From: Kiritimatiellia bacterium
GTDB lineage: Bacteria; Verrucomicrobiota; Kiritimatiellia; SLAD01
Direction of reading: 5' to 3'
Assembly: GCA_007136425.1 (NCBI GenBank)
Contig: SLGY01000176.1
Coordinates: 1-39,474, forward strand
Length of the DNA: 39,474 bases
Position numbers and translations under genes: made by a program. The notes below the pieces were generated by a model. The model saw only the letters and a program-made list of their open reading frames with translations, made no database searches and had not been told where the DNA came from. Below, in pieces: positions 1-10,260 of this stretch (within the stretch, counting starts at the first letter, position 1; each line of letters begins with the position of its first letter).

Positions 1-255
1 CAACCCGACAGGCCGCCGGAACCGGACGACCCGGCGGAGGACGATCCGGCCGAGGCGCCCCCGCTTCCGGAAGAAGCGGAGGAACAACCGCCTACTGAGG
101 CGTTTCCGGAAGATCTGATCCCCGACACGATGGAGGAAATGACAGAGGAAGAAGCTATGTTACTATTGGACGCCATGCGCGATGAGGAACAGGAAACGCG
201 CGATCAAATGCGTCTGGAACTGGGGACACCGGAGGAAGTGGAGAAGGATTGGTAA
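1..255 (+). CDS. C-terminal fragment of an acidic/proline-rich protein, probably BatB/BatC-type, truncated by the window edge
   Basis: Open frame 1 from base 1 to TAA at 253-255, encoding ...PDTMEEMTEEEAMLLLDAMRDEEQETRDQMRLELGTPEEVEKDW*; lies directly upstream of batD. Confidence 0.5.
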   Translation, partial: QPDRPPEPDDPAEDDPAEAPPLPEEAEEQPPTEAFPEDLIPDTMEEMTEEEAMLLLDAMRDEEQETRDQMRLELGTPEEVEKDW

Positions 256-259
256 GTTC

Positions 260-2104
260 ATGATCGGCATTCGCATAGGCCGGGCGTTGAAACGAACGCG
301 CGCAGTCCGCGCAGGCTGCGCCTTGTTTGTAGGCGTCCTGCTCGGCGTCTGGCAGGCGGCGCACGCGGTGCATGTCCGTATGGAGCTTGAGCCGGACGCC
401 TTGCAGATGGGCGAATCCGCCGAGTTGTCCGTCGTTATTCAGACCACGGACGAACCCGCTGAACCGGAAATTCCGGACGTCCCGGGCCTGCGTATCGGGA
501 GCCCGTCCGTTCAATTCTCTTTCTCCCGAACTACGATCGACGGTGTCAGCGAACAGCGGCGCTTCACCACCTACCGTTATACCGTGATCCCGCTTCAGCC
601 GGGCGAATACGAAATTGGGCCGCTCACCTACACGCAGAACGACGAAACCTTCGAGATCCCCGCAAAAACGTTGCAGGTCGTTGCAACCCGAGACGGAGAC
701 GATCCGGACGCACAAGCAGAGGAGTTGTCCGATTTTGTTTTCGCCGAACTGGAGGTGAACAAGGAGCGCGTGTATGTCCAGGAACCGTTCACGTTGACCA
801 TTGCCATCTACTCGCGCGACATCAATGTGGGACGGGACGTCTCGCTGGTGAACCTGCCGGATACGGGCATTGCCACGGAACCGTTTCAGGAACTCCGGCC
901 CACGCGGGAAATCGTCGACAACCATGTGTTCAATGTGCGCCGCTATCGCACGCGGATACGACCGCTGACCGCCGGCACGATCCGGTTCGCCCCCGAACTC
1001 CGCATCCAGATTCTTGTTCCCCGCGAACGCGGCCGCAGGCCGTTCGACGATCCTTTCTTCGACGGCGTGTTTTCCAATTATGAAGCGCACCCGTTCGAGC
1101 TGCCGCTAACCCCGGTGGAAGTAACCGCGCGGGCCATCCCCCAAACGGATCGCCCCGAATCCTATACCGGCAGCGTGGGCTCGTTCGATTTCAGCGTTCG
1201 CGTGCATCCTACGGAAGTGCAGGCCGGCGATCCGATTACGGTATCCATGCTCATCGAGGGCGAAGGCAATATGACCGCCGTTTCCGCGCCCGGCGTGCCC
1301 GAAAACGATTTGTTCCGCGTCTATCCGCCGCGCCTGATCAACCAGGACCTCGACCGCGCGGCCAGCCGGGGCCGGAAGATGTACGAACAGGTGATCATCC
1401 CGCGCAGCGACGAAGCGACGGAGGTTCCGGCGCTGCACTTCAGTTTTTTTGATCCGGCCGAGGAACGGTTTGAAACAAGGGTCGAAGGCCCCTTCGAATT
1501 GGCCATTCAGAAGCGCGACCCGACCGATGAACGCGTGGTTCGCGCTGACGACGCCCGCACGGATCATCAAACCCGCATTGTTGGAGAGGACATTGTCTAT
1601 CTCAAATCCGCGCCCGCGCGCTGGATGAACGTGTACGACGGGCCGTGGTATTTGCGTCCGGGCTTTCTCGCGCTGCAAACCGCGCCGCCGATTTTGGTGC
1701 TGGCCGTGTTTCTACTGGCGCGGCGTCGCCGCCGACTGGACACAGACATCGCACTTGCGCGACGCTATCGCGCGCCGCGCAGCGCCCGACCGGGTTTGCG
1801 CCGCGCCGAAAAGGCGTTGCAGGACGGAGCGGTTGACGCGTTTCACGACGGGCTCTGGTCGGCGTTGAGCGCGTATTTCGGCGATCGGCTCAATCTGGCG
1901 CCCGGCTCGGTCACGGCCGAAGAGGTGCAGCGCGTCATGGCCCAGCGCGGCTTGGACGAGGAGACGTTGAAATCCATCGGTTACCTGTTCGCCGATTGCG
2001 AACAACTCCGTTACGCCGGAGGACGCGTCGACCAGGAACGTATGCGTGCGCTGTTAGACGATTTTCGGCGCGTACTCAAGGCCTGCGAAAGGGTGAAGGC
2101 ATGA
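260..2104 (+). CDS. batD: BatD-like oxygen tolerance protein
   Basis: Signal peptide then VHVRMELEPDALQMGESAELSVVIQ and repeated beta domains, C-terminal TM; overlaps batE by ATGA. Confidence 0.85.
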   Translation: MIGIRIGRALKRTRAVRAGCALFVGVLLGVWQAAHAVHVRMELEPDALQMGESAELSVVIQTTDEPAEPEIPDVPGLRIGSPSVQFSFSRTTIDGVSEQRRFTTYRYTVIPLQPGEYEIGPLTYTQNDETFEIPAKTLQVVATRDGDDPDAQAEELSDFVFAELEVNKERVYVQEPFTLTIAIYSRDINVGRDVSLVNLPDTGIATEPFQELRPTREIVDNHVFNVRRYRTRIRPLTAGTIRFAPELRIQILVPRERGRRPFDDPFFDGVFSNYEAHPFELPLTPVEVTARAIPQTDRPESYTGSVGSFDFSVRVHPTEVQAGDPITVSMLIEGEGNMTAVSAPGVPENDLFRVYPPRLINQDLDRAASRGRKMYEQVIIPRSDEATEVPALHFSFFDPAEERFETRVEGPFELAIQKRDPTDERVVRADDARTDHQTRIVGEDIVYLKSAPARWMNVYDGPWYLRPGFLALQTAPPILVLAVFLLARRRRRLDTDIALARRYRAPRSARPGLRRAEKALQDGAVDAFHDGLWSALSAYFGDRLNLAPGSVTAEEVQRVMAQRGLDEETLKSIGYLFADCEQLRYAGGRVDQERMRALLDDFRRVLKACERVKA

Positions 2105-2877
2105 AACGACTGCGCCTTTATTCCGTTCTTGCCTGCACGGCGCTGATCCTGACGTGCTTGCCGGGCGGCGTCGCCGCCGCCGGGGCGTTGTCGCCCGACG
2201 CGCGTTTCGCGCAGGCGGCCCAAGCGTATGATGCGCAGGAATACGAACAGGCCGTCACCTTGTACGAAGGCTTGTTGCGCGACGGTTTGCGCGCGCCGGA
2301 ACTGTACTTCAATCTCGCCAACGCCTATTTTCGCATGAACGATCCCGGATCGGCCATACGCCATTACAAACACGCCGAATACCTTGCGCCGCGGGACGCC
2401 GATATCCGGCACAACCTTCACTTTGCCGTACTGCAAGCGGATGCCGCCTACGCCCCGCCGGGCGCGCCCGCGCGCTGGCTGCACATGCTTTCCGCGTCGG
2501 AATGGTCGATCGTCGCCTCGCTTGCCTGGTGGCTTACCGCTCTACACCTCGCTTTCGTGCTCTGGCCGGGTACGCGACGGGGCTGGGGCGTCATTGCGAC
2601 GTTGACCGTCCTTGTGCTTCTGTTATCCTTGGCGGGTATATCGCACTGGGCTCTTTTGGACCGGAATCCGGAAGTGGTCATTACGCAGCCCGCACAGGAA
2701 GCGCTGTTTGCGCCGATCGACGGATCCACCGCACACTTCGCGCTGCCGCGCGGGTCCATTGCGCGTATCGAATCGGTAACGGAAGGCTGGTACAAGGTGC
2801 GCCTGGGCGATAAAGACGGTTGGATACGCCAAACGGCGGCGCGACGGGTTGCCCCGTGGCGGCCTGATTTGGATTAG
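2101..2877 (+). CDS. batE: BatE-like TPR protein with C-terminal SH3-like domain
   Basis: MKRLRLYS signal, TPR (AQAYDAQEYEQAVTLYEGLL..NLANAYFRMNDPGSAIRHYKHAEYLAP), two TMs, SH3-like GWYKVRLGDKDGWI. Confidence 0.8.
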   Translation: MKRLRLYSVLACTALILTCLPGGVAAAGALSPDARFAQAAQAYDAQEYEQAVTLYEGLLRDGLRAPELYFNLANAYFRMNDPGSAIRHYKHAEYLAPRDADIRHNLHFAVLQADAAYAPPGAPARWLHMLSASEWSIVASLAWWLTALHLAFVLWPGTRRGWGVIATLTVLVLLLSLAGISHWALLDRNPEVVITQPAQEALFAPIDGSTAHFALPRGSIARIESVTEGWYKVRLGDKDGWIRQTAARRVAPWRPDLD

Positions 2878-2900
2878 CAGCTCACTCGGAAGGAAGGACG

Positions 2901-3101
2901 ATGAGCAGGCGAAATCCCACATGGCTGTGGTGGCTGGCTTTTTTCATACTCTTTGCCGGCGGACTGATAACGTACCTGTTGTACCAACATACGGGTGGGA
3001 CAACCATCCCGGAACAAGCCAATCTGGTCCTGGCCATTACCATCGTGGCGGCGGGCATATGCATCATCTGCGCTACGGCGGATTGGTGGATACAGCATTG
3101 A
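2901..3101 (+). CDS. Small two-TM membrane protein, unknown function
   Basis: 66 aa, MSRRNPTWLWWLAFFILFAGGLITYLLYQ...[23 protein letters not shown]; upstream GGAAGGA. Confidence 0.55.
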   Translation: MSRRNPTWLWWLAFFILFAGGLITYLLYQHTGGTTIPEQANLVLAITIVAAGICIICATADWWIQH

Positions 3102-4203
3102 TGTATCGGCGTTCGGCTGCGGGATCAATACCCACCAGTATCTCGTATGGGATCGTACGACAGATCTTGGCCAGCTCGCCCGCCCACACGGACGCGCCCT
3201 CCTGTTCCCCGATCAACACCGCTTCGTCTCCGCGCCGCACATCGCCGGCGGGCCCCACATCAATCGTCACCCAGTTCATGCTGACCCGGCCGATGACCGG
3301 ACAACGCCGGCCGCGAACCAGCACGTGGCCGCGATTACTCAGCGCGCGGTGATACCCGTCCGCATAGCCCACCGACAGGATAGCAATATGCGTGGGCGCT
3401 TCCGTCCGGTAGGTGCCATAATAACCGACCGGATAGCCGGCGGGCACGGCTTTGACCTGCATGACCCGCGCCTTCCATTGCAAGAACGGACGAGCGTGAA
3501 AGCGCATCCGCGGATCCTCCGTTCCGTAACCGTACAAACAAATGCCCGGCCGGATCGCGTCAAGATCCCATTCGGGATGGTATAACAGTGCGCGGCTACT
3601 CGACAAATGCTTGAACAGCGTACGTCCGTGCTTCGCCTCCAACGCGCGGGCCAACTCAAGAAAGCGTTGCGCCTGCTCCTCCGCGCGTTCCGGTTCATTG
3701 GGTTCAACGGCGGCGAAATGACTGCACAATCCGGTGACCTGCAGGCCCTTTTCCCCATTCAACACATCGAAGATTTCGTGGGCATCCTGCCACGGGGCGC
3801 CTAGACGTCCCATGCCGGTATCCACTTTCAGATGCACGGGCACAGTGGCGCCCATCGCCCGCGCCGCCGCCGCCAACGCCTGTCCGTGTTCAGCGCTCAC
3901 GACAATCGGTGTGATGCGATCCGCCACAAGGCGCGGTACGTCTTCCGGTTCCGCGACGCCCAAGACCAGAATATCCGCGTCCGGCAACCGTGCACGTACC
4001 GTCAGCGCTTCATCCAAATAGGCCACCGCCAACCAGCGCACGCCGGACGCCGCCGCCTGTACCGCCATCGGAGCCAGCCCGTGCCCGTACGCATCGGCCT
4101 TGACCACAAACATGATCTCCGTCGACGGCCGAATAGCCGCGCGCAACGCGTCGATGTTCGCGCCCAATATCGTCGGATCAATTTCCACCCAGGATGATTG
4201 CAT
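3073..4203 (-). CDS. alr: Alanine racemase
   Basis: [28 protein letters not shown] motif, C-terminal [20 protein letters not shown]. Confidence 0.95.
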   Translation of the reverse strand: MQSSWVEIDPTILGANIDALRAAIRPSTEIMFVVKADAYGHGLAPMAVQAAASGVRWLAVAYLDEALTVRARLPDADILVLGVAEPEDVPRLVADRITPIVVSAEHGQALAAAARAMGATVPVHLKVDTGMGRLGAPWQDAHEIFDVLNGEKGLQVTGLCSHFAAVEPNEPERAEEQAQRFLELARALEAKHGRTLFKHLSSSRALLYHPEWDLDAIRPGICLYGYGTEDPRMRFHARPFLQWKARVMQVKAVPAGYPVGYYGTYRTEAPTHIAILSVGYADGYHRALSNRGHVLVRGRRCPVIGRVSMNWVTIDVGPAGDVRRGDEAVLIGEQEGASVWAGELAKICRTIPYEILVGIDPAAERRYINAVSTNPP

Positions 4204-4329
4204 AGTAGGTCCCCGCCCGCAGAATATGCCAAGGACACGGACGGCGTCCAGACCAAGAATTCCGATGACGAGCGGCGCGCCGATGCGATAGACTCCGCCT
4301 TCACAGAAACTGAACTAAAGGATGGCCCC

Positions 4330-5889
4330 ATGAACAGGAAGATCGACATCGCCGATTTCGAAAGCAGGATCGTGCTGCGCCGCATCAAACCGGAGGACTT
4401 CGACCGGATCGTCGAAATCCAACACAAATGCTTTCCACAGATGGAACCCTGGTCGCGCGAACAGTTCGACAGCCAGCTACAACACTTTCCCGAAGGCCAA
4501 TTCTGCATTGAGATCGACGGGACAGTGGTCGCCTCGTCGACCAGCCTGATCGTGGATTTCGATCTTTATTCGGATTGGCACAACTGGAAGGAGATTTCCG
4601 ACAACGGTTATATCCGGAATCACGATCCGAACGGGGACATGCTGTACGGCATCGAGATCATGGTGGATCCCGAGTATCGCGGCATGAAACTCGCGCGACG
4701 CCTGTACCAGGCGCGCAAGGATCTCGTGCGCGAAAAAAACCTGAAAGGGATCGTCATCGGCGGCCGCATCCCCGGCTATCACCGGCATCAGGACGACATG
4801 ACCGCGCACGAATACGCCGAAAACGTGGAGGACAAGACGCTCTACGATCCCGTACTGACCACGCAGCTCGCGAACGGGTTCGAGTTGAAACAGTTGATTC
4901 CCGATTATATGCCGTCCGACGAAGACAGCGTCGGCTGGGCCACCTATCTGGAATGGACCAACGTGGATTACCGGCCGTACAAGAAGCGCGCGATCCGCCC
5001 CGTACAGGTCGTGCGCATCGCCGCCGTGCAATACCAGATGCGCGCCATCAAGGATTTTGACGAATTCACCCAGCAATGTTCTTTCTTTGTGGACACCGCT
5101 TCGGATTACAAATGTGATTTCGTCCTGTTCCCCGAACTCATCACGACGCAGTTGCTTTCGTTTTGCGATACCAAACGGCCGAGCCAGGCCGCACGTCGGC
5201 TGGCCGAATTTACGCCGCAATACCTGGAAATGTTTTCTGAATTCGCGATTCGCTACAACATCAACATCATCGGCGGCTCGCAATTCGAAGTCGAAGACAA
5301 CTCACTATACAACGTGGGCTACTTCTTCGGACGCGACGGAACCATCGGACGACAACGCAAGATGCACGTCACGCCCGCGGAATGGAAGTGGTGGGGGGTC
5401 AACGGCGGTGACAAAATCAATGTATTCGACACGGATTGCGGACGTATTGCGATCATGATCTGTTACGACATCGAGTTCCCCGAATTATGTCGCATTGCCC
5501 GGCAGAAAGGGGCGCAGATCATCTTCGTCCCGTTCAACACGGACGAACGACACGGCTATCTCCGTGTGCGGCATTGCGCCCTGGCGCGCTGCGTGGAAAA
5601 CCATGTCTACGTCGCCGTGGCCGGCTGCGTCGGGAATCTTCCTTTCGTCAACAACGCCGACATCCATTACGCGCAATCCGGGATCTTTACGCCGGCCGAT
5701 TTCTCGTTCAGCCGCGACGCCATCGCCGCCGAATGCAATCCGAACATCGAGACGTTCGTGATCCAGGACGTCGACATCGAATTGCTGCGACGACACCGTT
5801 TCCGGGGCACGACGCAAAACTGGAACGATCGTCGACGGGATCTATACGAGATCCGCTATGTCGAGGACGGGAAATCCAAATCCGTTTAG
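4330..5889 (+). CDS. Bifunctional GNAT N-acetyltransferase / carbon-nitrogen hydrolase (nitrilase family)
   Basis: N-terminal GNAT ([20 protein letters not shown]), C-terminal nitrilase with E (FPELITTQL), K ([13 protein letters not shown]) and C ([12 protein letters not shown]). Confidence 0.9.
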   Translation: MNRKIDIADFESRIVLRRIKPEDFDRIVEIQHKCFPQMEPWSREQFDSQLQHFPEGQFCIEIDGTVVASSTSLIVDFDLYSDWHNWKEISDNGYIRNHDPNGDMLYGIEIMVDPEYRGMKLARRLYQARKDLVREKNLKGIVIGGRIPGYHRHQDDMTAHEYAENVEDKTLYDPVLTTQLANGFELKQLIPDYMPSDEDSVGWATYLEWTNVDYRPYKKRAIRPVQVVRIAAVQYQMRAIKDFDEFTQQCSFFVDTASDYKCDFVLFPELITTQLLSFCDTKRPSQAARRLAEFTPQYLEMFSEFAIRYNINIIGGSQFEVEDNSLYNVGYFFGRDGTIGRQRKMHVTPAEWKWWGVNGGDKINVFDTDCGRIAIMICYDIEFPELCRIARQKGAQIIFVPFNTDERHGYLRVRHCALARCVENHVYVAVAGCVGNLPFVNNADIHYAQSGIFTPADFSFSRDAIAAECNPNIETFVIQDVDIELLRRHRFRGTTQNWNDRRRDLYEIRYVEDGKSKSV

Positions 5890-5936
5890 AGCGTCGATTG
5901 CACGTTGACGCGCCGTCTTGCCGGACAATCCGGGAC

Positions 5937-7241
5937 TCAATCGGTCGCCGACAGCCAGGCCCGTACCGCGCGCCCCAAGCCGGCGAGATCCCGGGGCGCC
6001 TCCCCCAACGCCGCGCTGGACGCCCAGGCGACTTCCCGGTCGGCGCCGACACGTCCGTGCGACCCCTTGACCTTCGACGTGTCCGTACTGACGCTGCCCG
6101 GCGGCCAGCCGAAAAACAGCTCGCACGCGTCGAATCCCGGCTTGTTATGAATGTCTACGTGCGTCGCAAAATCAGGCGCCTCGCTCCGGTCGGTCCACCA
6201 CGGATAAGCAAACCAATACCCGTCCTCCGCGATCAGGATATAGTCGCCGCTATGCGGATGATCGATGCCCCACGCCCGCTGCGCCTCCCGGTCCAGCACC
6301 TGGTCCACCCCCGCGATGTCGGATAACACCTCGCGCGTCCGGTCCAGCGCCGTGCGGTCCGGCACGTACACGTGCGCAATTTCATGATCCACCATCGCAA
6401 AAGCGCGGCCGGCAAAGAAATCGGGATAAGCCATGCCCTTGACCTGTTGCGTCAGGAACAGGTCGGCGTTGTGCAATGCGCCGTTCGGAAACACGGCCCC
6501 GTGTTCGACGGCGCGGATCGCATAGTCGCCGACGAACAAGACCTCGTACCCGTTGGAGCGCGCGACCTCGTACAACCGGCTCAGGTACTGTTCCAGCTCG
6601 TTGATCGCCCGATCGACTTTGGGATGCGCCGGCCCGTGCCGTTGCAGGTCGTAATCCATGTGCGGGAGATAGCTCAATAGCAGGTCCGGCGCCACATCCG
6701 GCATGGACATGACGGCGCTCACGGCGTCCACGATCCATTCGGTCGACTTGCGCGAAGCCAGCGGACCCCAATAGTGCATGAGATTGAATTTCCGGCCGAC
6801 GCGTTCGCATAACCGGGCGTACAAGTCGCGCGGCTCGGTGTACACGTCCTGGATCATGCCTCCGCTATGCTTATGGATCGGGCGAGGCGACACAACGAGG
6901 TCGGCCGATTCGCCGAGGCTTTGTTGCCAGAACATGATCCCGACTCTACCGCCGCGCGCACGGAAATCGTCCCAGATGCGCGGCCCGTGCACGAGCGAGG
7001 CCGCCTGCTCCCAGAACAGAATCTTTTTCAAGCGATCATGGTACACGCCGTTGGCGATCATGCCGTGGTGCGCCGGATCTGCGCCGGTGCGAAACGAGGC
7101 CTGCGCCGTACAGGTTACGGCGGGAAATGACGAGTCGATCGATGCAAAGGACAGCCCGCCCGGCGGTCGTTTGAGGCGCGCAGCGATGTCAGCGCCGAAA
7201 GCGGCGAGTTGCACCACCAATAACTTGCGCGAAACAGTCAT
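5937..7241 (-). CDS. eboF: EboF-like alkaline phosphatase-superfamily (nucleotide pyrophosphatase/phosphodiesterase) protein
   Basis: FPAVTCTAQASFRTGADPAHHGMIANGVYHD, FWEQAASLVHGPRIWDDF, VGDYAIRAVEHG; downstream of eboC and eboB homologues. Confidence 0.75.
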   Translation of the reverse strand: MTVSRKLLVVQLAAFGADIAARLKRPPGGLSFASIDSSFPAVTCTAQASFRTGADPAHHGMIANGVYHDRLKKILFWEQAASLVHGPRIWDDFRARGGRVGIMFWQQSLGESADLVVSPRPIHKHSGGMIQDVYTEPRDLYARLCERVGRKFNLMHYWGPLASRKSTEWIVDAVSAVMSMPDVAPDLLLSYLPHMDYDLQRHGPAHPKVDRAINELEQYLSRLYEVARSNGYEVLFVGDYAIRAVEHGAVFPNGALHNADLFLTQQVKGMAYPDFFAGRAFAMVDHEIAHVYVPDRTALDRTREVLSDIAGVDQVLDREAQRAWGIDHPHSGDYILIAEDGYWFAYPWWTDRSEAPDFATHVDIHNKPGFDACELFFGWPPGSVSTDTSKVKGSHGRVGADREVAWASSAALGEAPRDLAGLGRAVRAWLSATD

Positions 7242-7319
7242 GGGTTCACCATAAAGTTGTTTTACATCACGAGCAATACCGGTCTTTACCGAATCCGGGT
7301 CGGCTTCGATCGAAACCCT

Positions 7320-8252
7320 TCAACTGGCATAGAAACGACGGGCAACCAGTCGGTTGCAAGCCCAGCAGAGAACCAGCATCCCGGCGACGCTTGCTCCGAC
7401 CAGTCCGCGATTCGCGCTGAGAACCAGGGCGGCGTGCAGAAACAGCAGATTGGCGATCAGGCGCCCGATCCAACCGGGCAATTCCCCCGCCCGAAGCGAT
7501 GCTTTCGCCGACGCGCGCATACGCAAAGAGAAGAGGAATGCGACAACACAAGCCAACGTGTAGACGCCGAGAAACGCAAGGCGCGGCCAAGGCATGTCGG
7601 GCATATACGGCAGATACGACGCGCCACCGCCGATCAGCACAATCAGCGGCCCCCACGCGGCGACGCCGGGTCGATGGGATTCCGTTTCGCGTCGGGCCAG
7701 ATGCGTAACCGCCGCGATATACAGGAAAACGATCGCGGCAGCGAGCGGGACAGGCGCGGCGAGCAGGCTGATTTCCGGTACGGCGGACGCGCCCAGCAAT
7801 AGGCTCAACCCGCGGCACGCGCCCATGGCGATATTGCCGGGAACTGGCAGGGACTTGAACCAGGCGTTGTAGCCAAAGACGCATGCGGCCAAGGCTAGCC
7901 CGGTCCAGAAGGTCGCAAGCCCAACGTGCGCGCATATAAGCAAACCGATAATCGTCAACACCCAGCCCGCCCCCAACGCCGTCCCCGGCCGGATCCGGCC
8001 GGACGGCAACGGCCGGTCGGGCCGCGCGCGGCGGTCCTCGTGCCGGTCGAAATAATCGTTCCATGCCAGCCCGGCGCCATAGAAACCAAGCGCCGCCGCA
8101 ACCACCCATCCCATGGCCGCCCAGGGCAGCGCCGGCGATTGCGCGGCAAGAAAGCAACCGGCGACCGGATCGCCGGGCACGGTAAACAGATTGGGCGCAC
8201 GCAACAATTGCAGCCAGGCGCGAACTCGATCGACCATGCGCTCTCTGTTCAT
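7320..8252 (-). CDS. eboC: UbiA-family prenyltransferase, EboC-like
   Basis: Multi-TM protein with LLRAPNLFTVPGDPVAG and NDYFDRHEDRRARPDRPLPSG; context with eboB/eboF-like genes. Confidence 0.75.
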   Translation of the reverse strand: MNRERMVDRVRAWLQLLRAPNLFTVPGDPVAGCFLAAQSPALPWAAMGWVVAAALGFYGAGLAWNDYFDRHEDRRARPDRPLPSGRIRPGTALGAGWVLTIIGLLICAHVGLATFWTGLALAACVFGYNAWFKSLPVPGNIAMGACRGLSLLLGASAVPEISLLAAPVPLAAAIVFLYIAAVTHLARRETESHRPGVAAWGPLIVLIGGGASYLPYMPDMPWPRLAFLGVYTLACVVAFLFSLRMRASAKASLRAGELPGWIGRLIANLLFLHAALVLSANRGLVGASVAGMLVLCWACNRLVARRFYAS

Positions 8253-8320
8253 GCTCTCTCTATTCCGGCAATCCGCGCGCGCAGCAATGCGTCGAAACCG
8301 GACGCCTTGGCTTGGATTCC

Positions 8321-9169
8321 TTACCGTTGATAGGTGCTTGGATGAATGAAAGGGAGGTCCAGGCGCGGATTGAACTTGCCGCTTTGCCGATAGAAGGCCA
8401 ACGGATTATCGAAGAGCAGTTTCTCGATCGCGTCGTCCGCAAAACCGTTTTCTTTCATGTGCCCTGCGATTTTCGGGAGCGTAGTCGGATCGGACACGCC
8501 CCAATCGGCGGAACTGTTTACCATGGTCTTCTCAAGGCCCCATTTCTTGAGGATATCGATGGCCCGCACGGGATTGAGTTTGGAATAGGGATAGACCGTC
8601 ATCCCAGCCCAGGTATCCGCTGCGCGGGTGAGATCCATGGTGTCTTCGGTATTGTGGTCGATGATGATGCGGTCGTGATCGTAATCCAGTTCTTTCAAGA
8701 CTGCGATGGTCCGCTCGACGCCTGCGCGCTTGCTGACCTGCGGCGTATCGTGCGGCGTATGAATCATGACCAGCATGTTCCGCTCCTTGGCGATCTCAAG
8801 CTGGCGCATGAACACCTCTTCCTCATTCTCCGTGATGAGGTTGTATCCGATTTCGCCCACGGCCAAACAGCGCTCGTGCTCCCAATAGGGGTCCATGCCG
8901 TCAATGGTTTCGTGCGCCAATGCCACGTCCTCGGCCTCCTTCGGGTTCAGGGCAATGTTCGCGTAATGATCAATACCGAACCGCTCCGCGCGTTGCGTTT
9001 CAAAATCGAGGATCAAGGCGAAGTAATCCCAGAACGTGCCCGCGTAGCGGCGCGACGCGCCCAGCCAAAAGGAAGGCTCTACGGTGACGCGGATCCCCTG
9101 TTCGTACATGGCATGATAGTCGTCCGTCGTACGGGAAAACATGTGGATGTGGGGTTCAATGATGATCAT
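8321..9169 (-). CDS. eboB: TatD-family metal-dependent hydrolase, EboB-like
   Basis: MIIIEPHIHMFSRTTDDYHAMYEQGIRVTVEPSFWLGASRRYAG..., AVGEIGYN, MIHTPHDT, IIDHNTEDT, NSSADWGVSDP. Confidence 0.8.
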   Translation of the reverse strand: MIIIEPHIHMFSRTTDDYHAMYEQGIRVTVEPSFWLGASRRYAGTFWDYFALILDFETQRAERFGIDHYANIALNPKEAEDVALAHETIDGMDPYWEHERCLAVGEIGYNLITENEEEVFMRQLEIAKERNMLVMIHTPHDTPQVSKRAGVERTIAVLKELDYDHDRIIIDHNTEDTMDLTRAADTWAGMTVYPYSKLNPVRAIDILKKWGLEKTMVNSSADWGVSDPTTLPKIAGHMKENGFADDAIEKLLFDNPLAFYRQSGKFNPRLDLPFIHPSTYQR

Positions 9170-9951
9170 CGCACATCCTGACGGGCGGGCTTGACCGATT
9201 TCTTCTCCATATGGCGCAAGGCATCGCGCAGGGACGCGGCCTTCTCGTAGTTCTCCAGCGCGATGGCCCGCTGTAGATCTTCGCGCAGACGTTCACTCTG
9301 ACTTTTCGGCTTGCGTTGTCGCAGGTCCGCCAACAACTCGGACAACACCTCCTCCTCGTCGGTGGTGATATCCGTGTCGTATTCCGTGTCGTCGTGCTTT
9401 TTCCAGAACGCGCGGATATCGGCCAGACCCTGTTCAACGGCCAGGATCGCCATTTCGTATTCGTCCCTGCCGTCGTTTACAAACTGATCCGCCGTCGCGC
9501 GCGCGTGCATCATCCGGACATAGGGATAAAACTGCAGGAATTCCCACACCACGTCCTCGTCTTCGCCGTGCCGTTCGACCAGTTCCAGCACCATCATATT
9601 ATGGCGCGTATCGCGAATCACCCCTTCGTAATGACGTAACGCATAAAGCGCCAGGTACCGATAATAGAATTGTACGGCCTCCTGCTGCAGTTCGGCACAG
9701 GCGTTTTCGTCCAGACTCGGAAACGGTTTCCCGGAGGAGGTGCGCTCCAGCGTCAGATAATAATCCAGCAATGTCGGGTAGCCGCGCGGGCGCGTTCCGT
9801 CCGGACGCCCTTCCGGTTCTATCTGGAAAAGGCCCAAATCCAAGCGTAATTGTATTTTTGTATGCCCGTCCCGGCCCTTCACCCAGCGCGCCGAAACCCG
9901 GGATGGATCATAATCCCATCCTTCCAGTATGGCCGAAATATCCTTGCTCAA
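9166..9951 (-). CDS. UvrB/UvrC (UVR) motif-containing protein, TTG start
   Basis: C-terminal RLREDLQRAIALENYEKAASLRDALRHME UVR motif; AAGGAG Shine-Dalgarno upstream of the TTG; overlaps eboB start by 4 nt. Confidence 0.75.
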   Translation of the reverse strand: MSKDISAILEGWDYDPSRVSARWVKGRDGHTKIQLRLDLGLFQIEPEGRPDGTRPRGYPTLLDYYLTLERTSSGKPFPSLDENACAELQQEAVQFYYRYLALYALRHYEGVIRDTRHNMMVLELVERHGEDEDVVWEFLQFYPYVRMMHARATADQFVNDGRDEYEMAILAVEQGLADIRAFWKKHDDTEYDTDITTDEEEVLSELLADLRQRKPKSQSERLREDLQRAIALENYEKAASLRDALRHMEKKSVKPARQDVR

Positions 9952-9964
9952 AGCGCTACTCCTT

Positions 9965-9985
9965 GTAATCGATTCATTCGATTAC
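9965..9985. promoter_or_regulatory. Inverted repeat GTAATCGA-ttcat-TCGATTAC next to the Shine-Dalgarno of the UVR-eboBCF operon
   Basis: Perfect 8-bp arms, 5-nt loop. Confidence 0.5.
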
Positions 9986-10071
9986 CGTCACTCTAGCAAA
10001 CCCGGCAGTCCGAATCAAATCAGGATTTAACGCGCGGGGGGGGGCATTCAGTTCTCTGCTCAGACCTATTG

Positions 10072-10142
10072 TTGTAGGGGCTTCGCTTGCGAAGACCAAG
10101 CACTACCCACATACTCGGTCCGCGCAAGCGCGGCCCCTACAA
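10072..10142. repeat. Double-hairpin element with outer arms TTGTAGGGGC / GCCCCTACAA
   Basis: 10-bp terminal inverted repeat enclosing CTTCGC-TT-GCGAAG and CCGCGC-AA-GCGCGG. Confidence 0.65.
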
Positions 10143-10260
10143 AGAGCTTGCGGGTAGGCCCATAAGCGGAAGATCTCGTGGCTGCTTGGTCCTGTTCCCT
10201 TCTATCCAGCCCATTAAGGAATCTTGCGTGATTCAGGGCGCACGGGTAGATTGGGCGACC

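Noticed and set aside
155-1090. Long antisense ORFs opposite batD, cofactor and tRNA synthetase genes (e.g. 155-1090, 1106-1678, 21135-22985, 23169-24737, 24822-26132, 37789-39216)
   Set aside because: High-GC shadow ORFs on the opposite strand of clearly recognisable genes; Arg/His/Pro-rich translations with no recognisable family
3073-3101. 29-bp antisense overlap between the 66-aa ORF and the alr 3' end
   Set aside because: Convergent overlaps of this size are common and imply no special regulation
10036-10044. Run of nine G residues
   Set aside because: Simple homopolymer, possible sequencing-sensitive site; no functional support
10087-10260. N-terminal extension of the VanZ ORF from 10087
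   Set aside because: The first 58 codons read through the double-hairpin repeat; a GTG start at 10261 begins the hydrophobic VanZ segment
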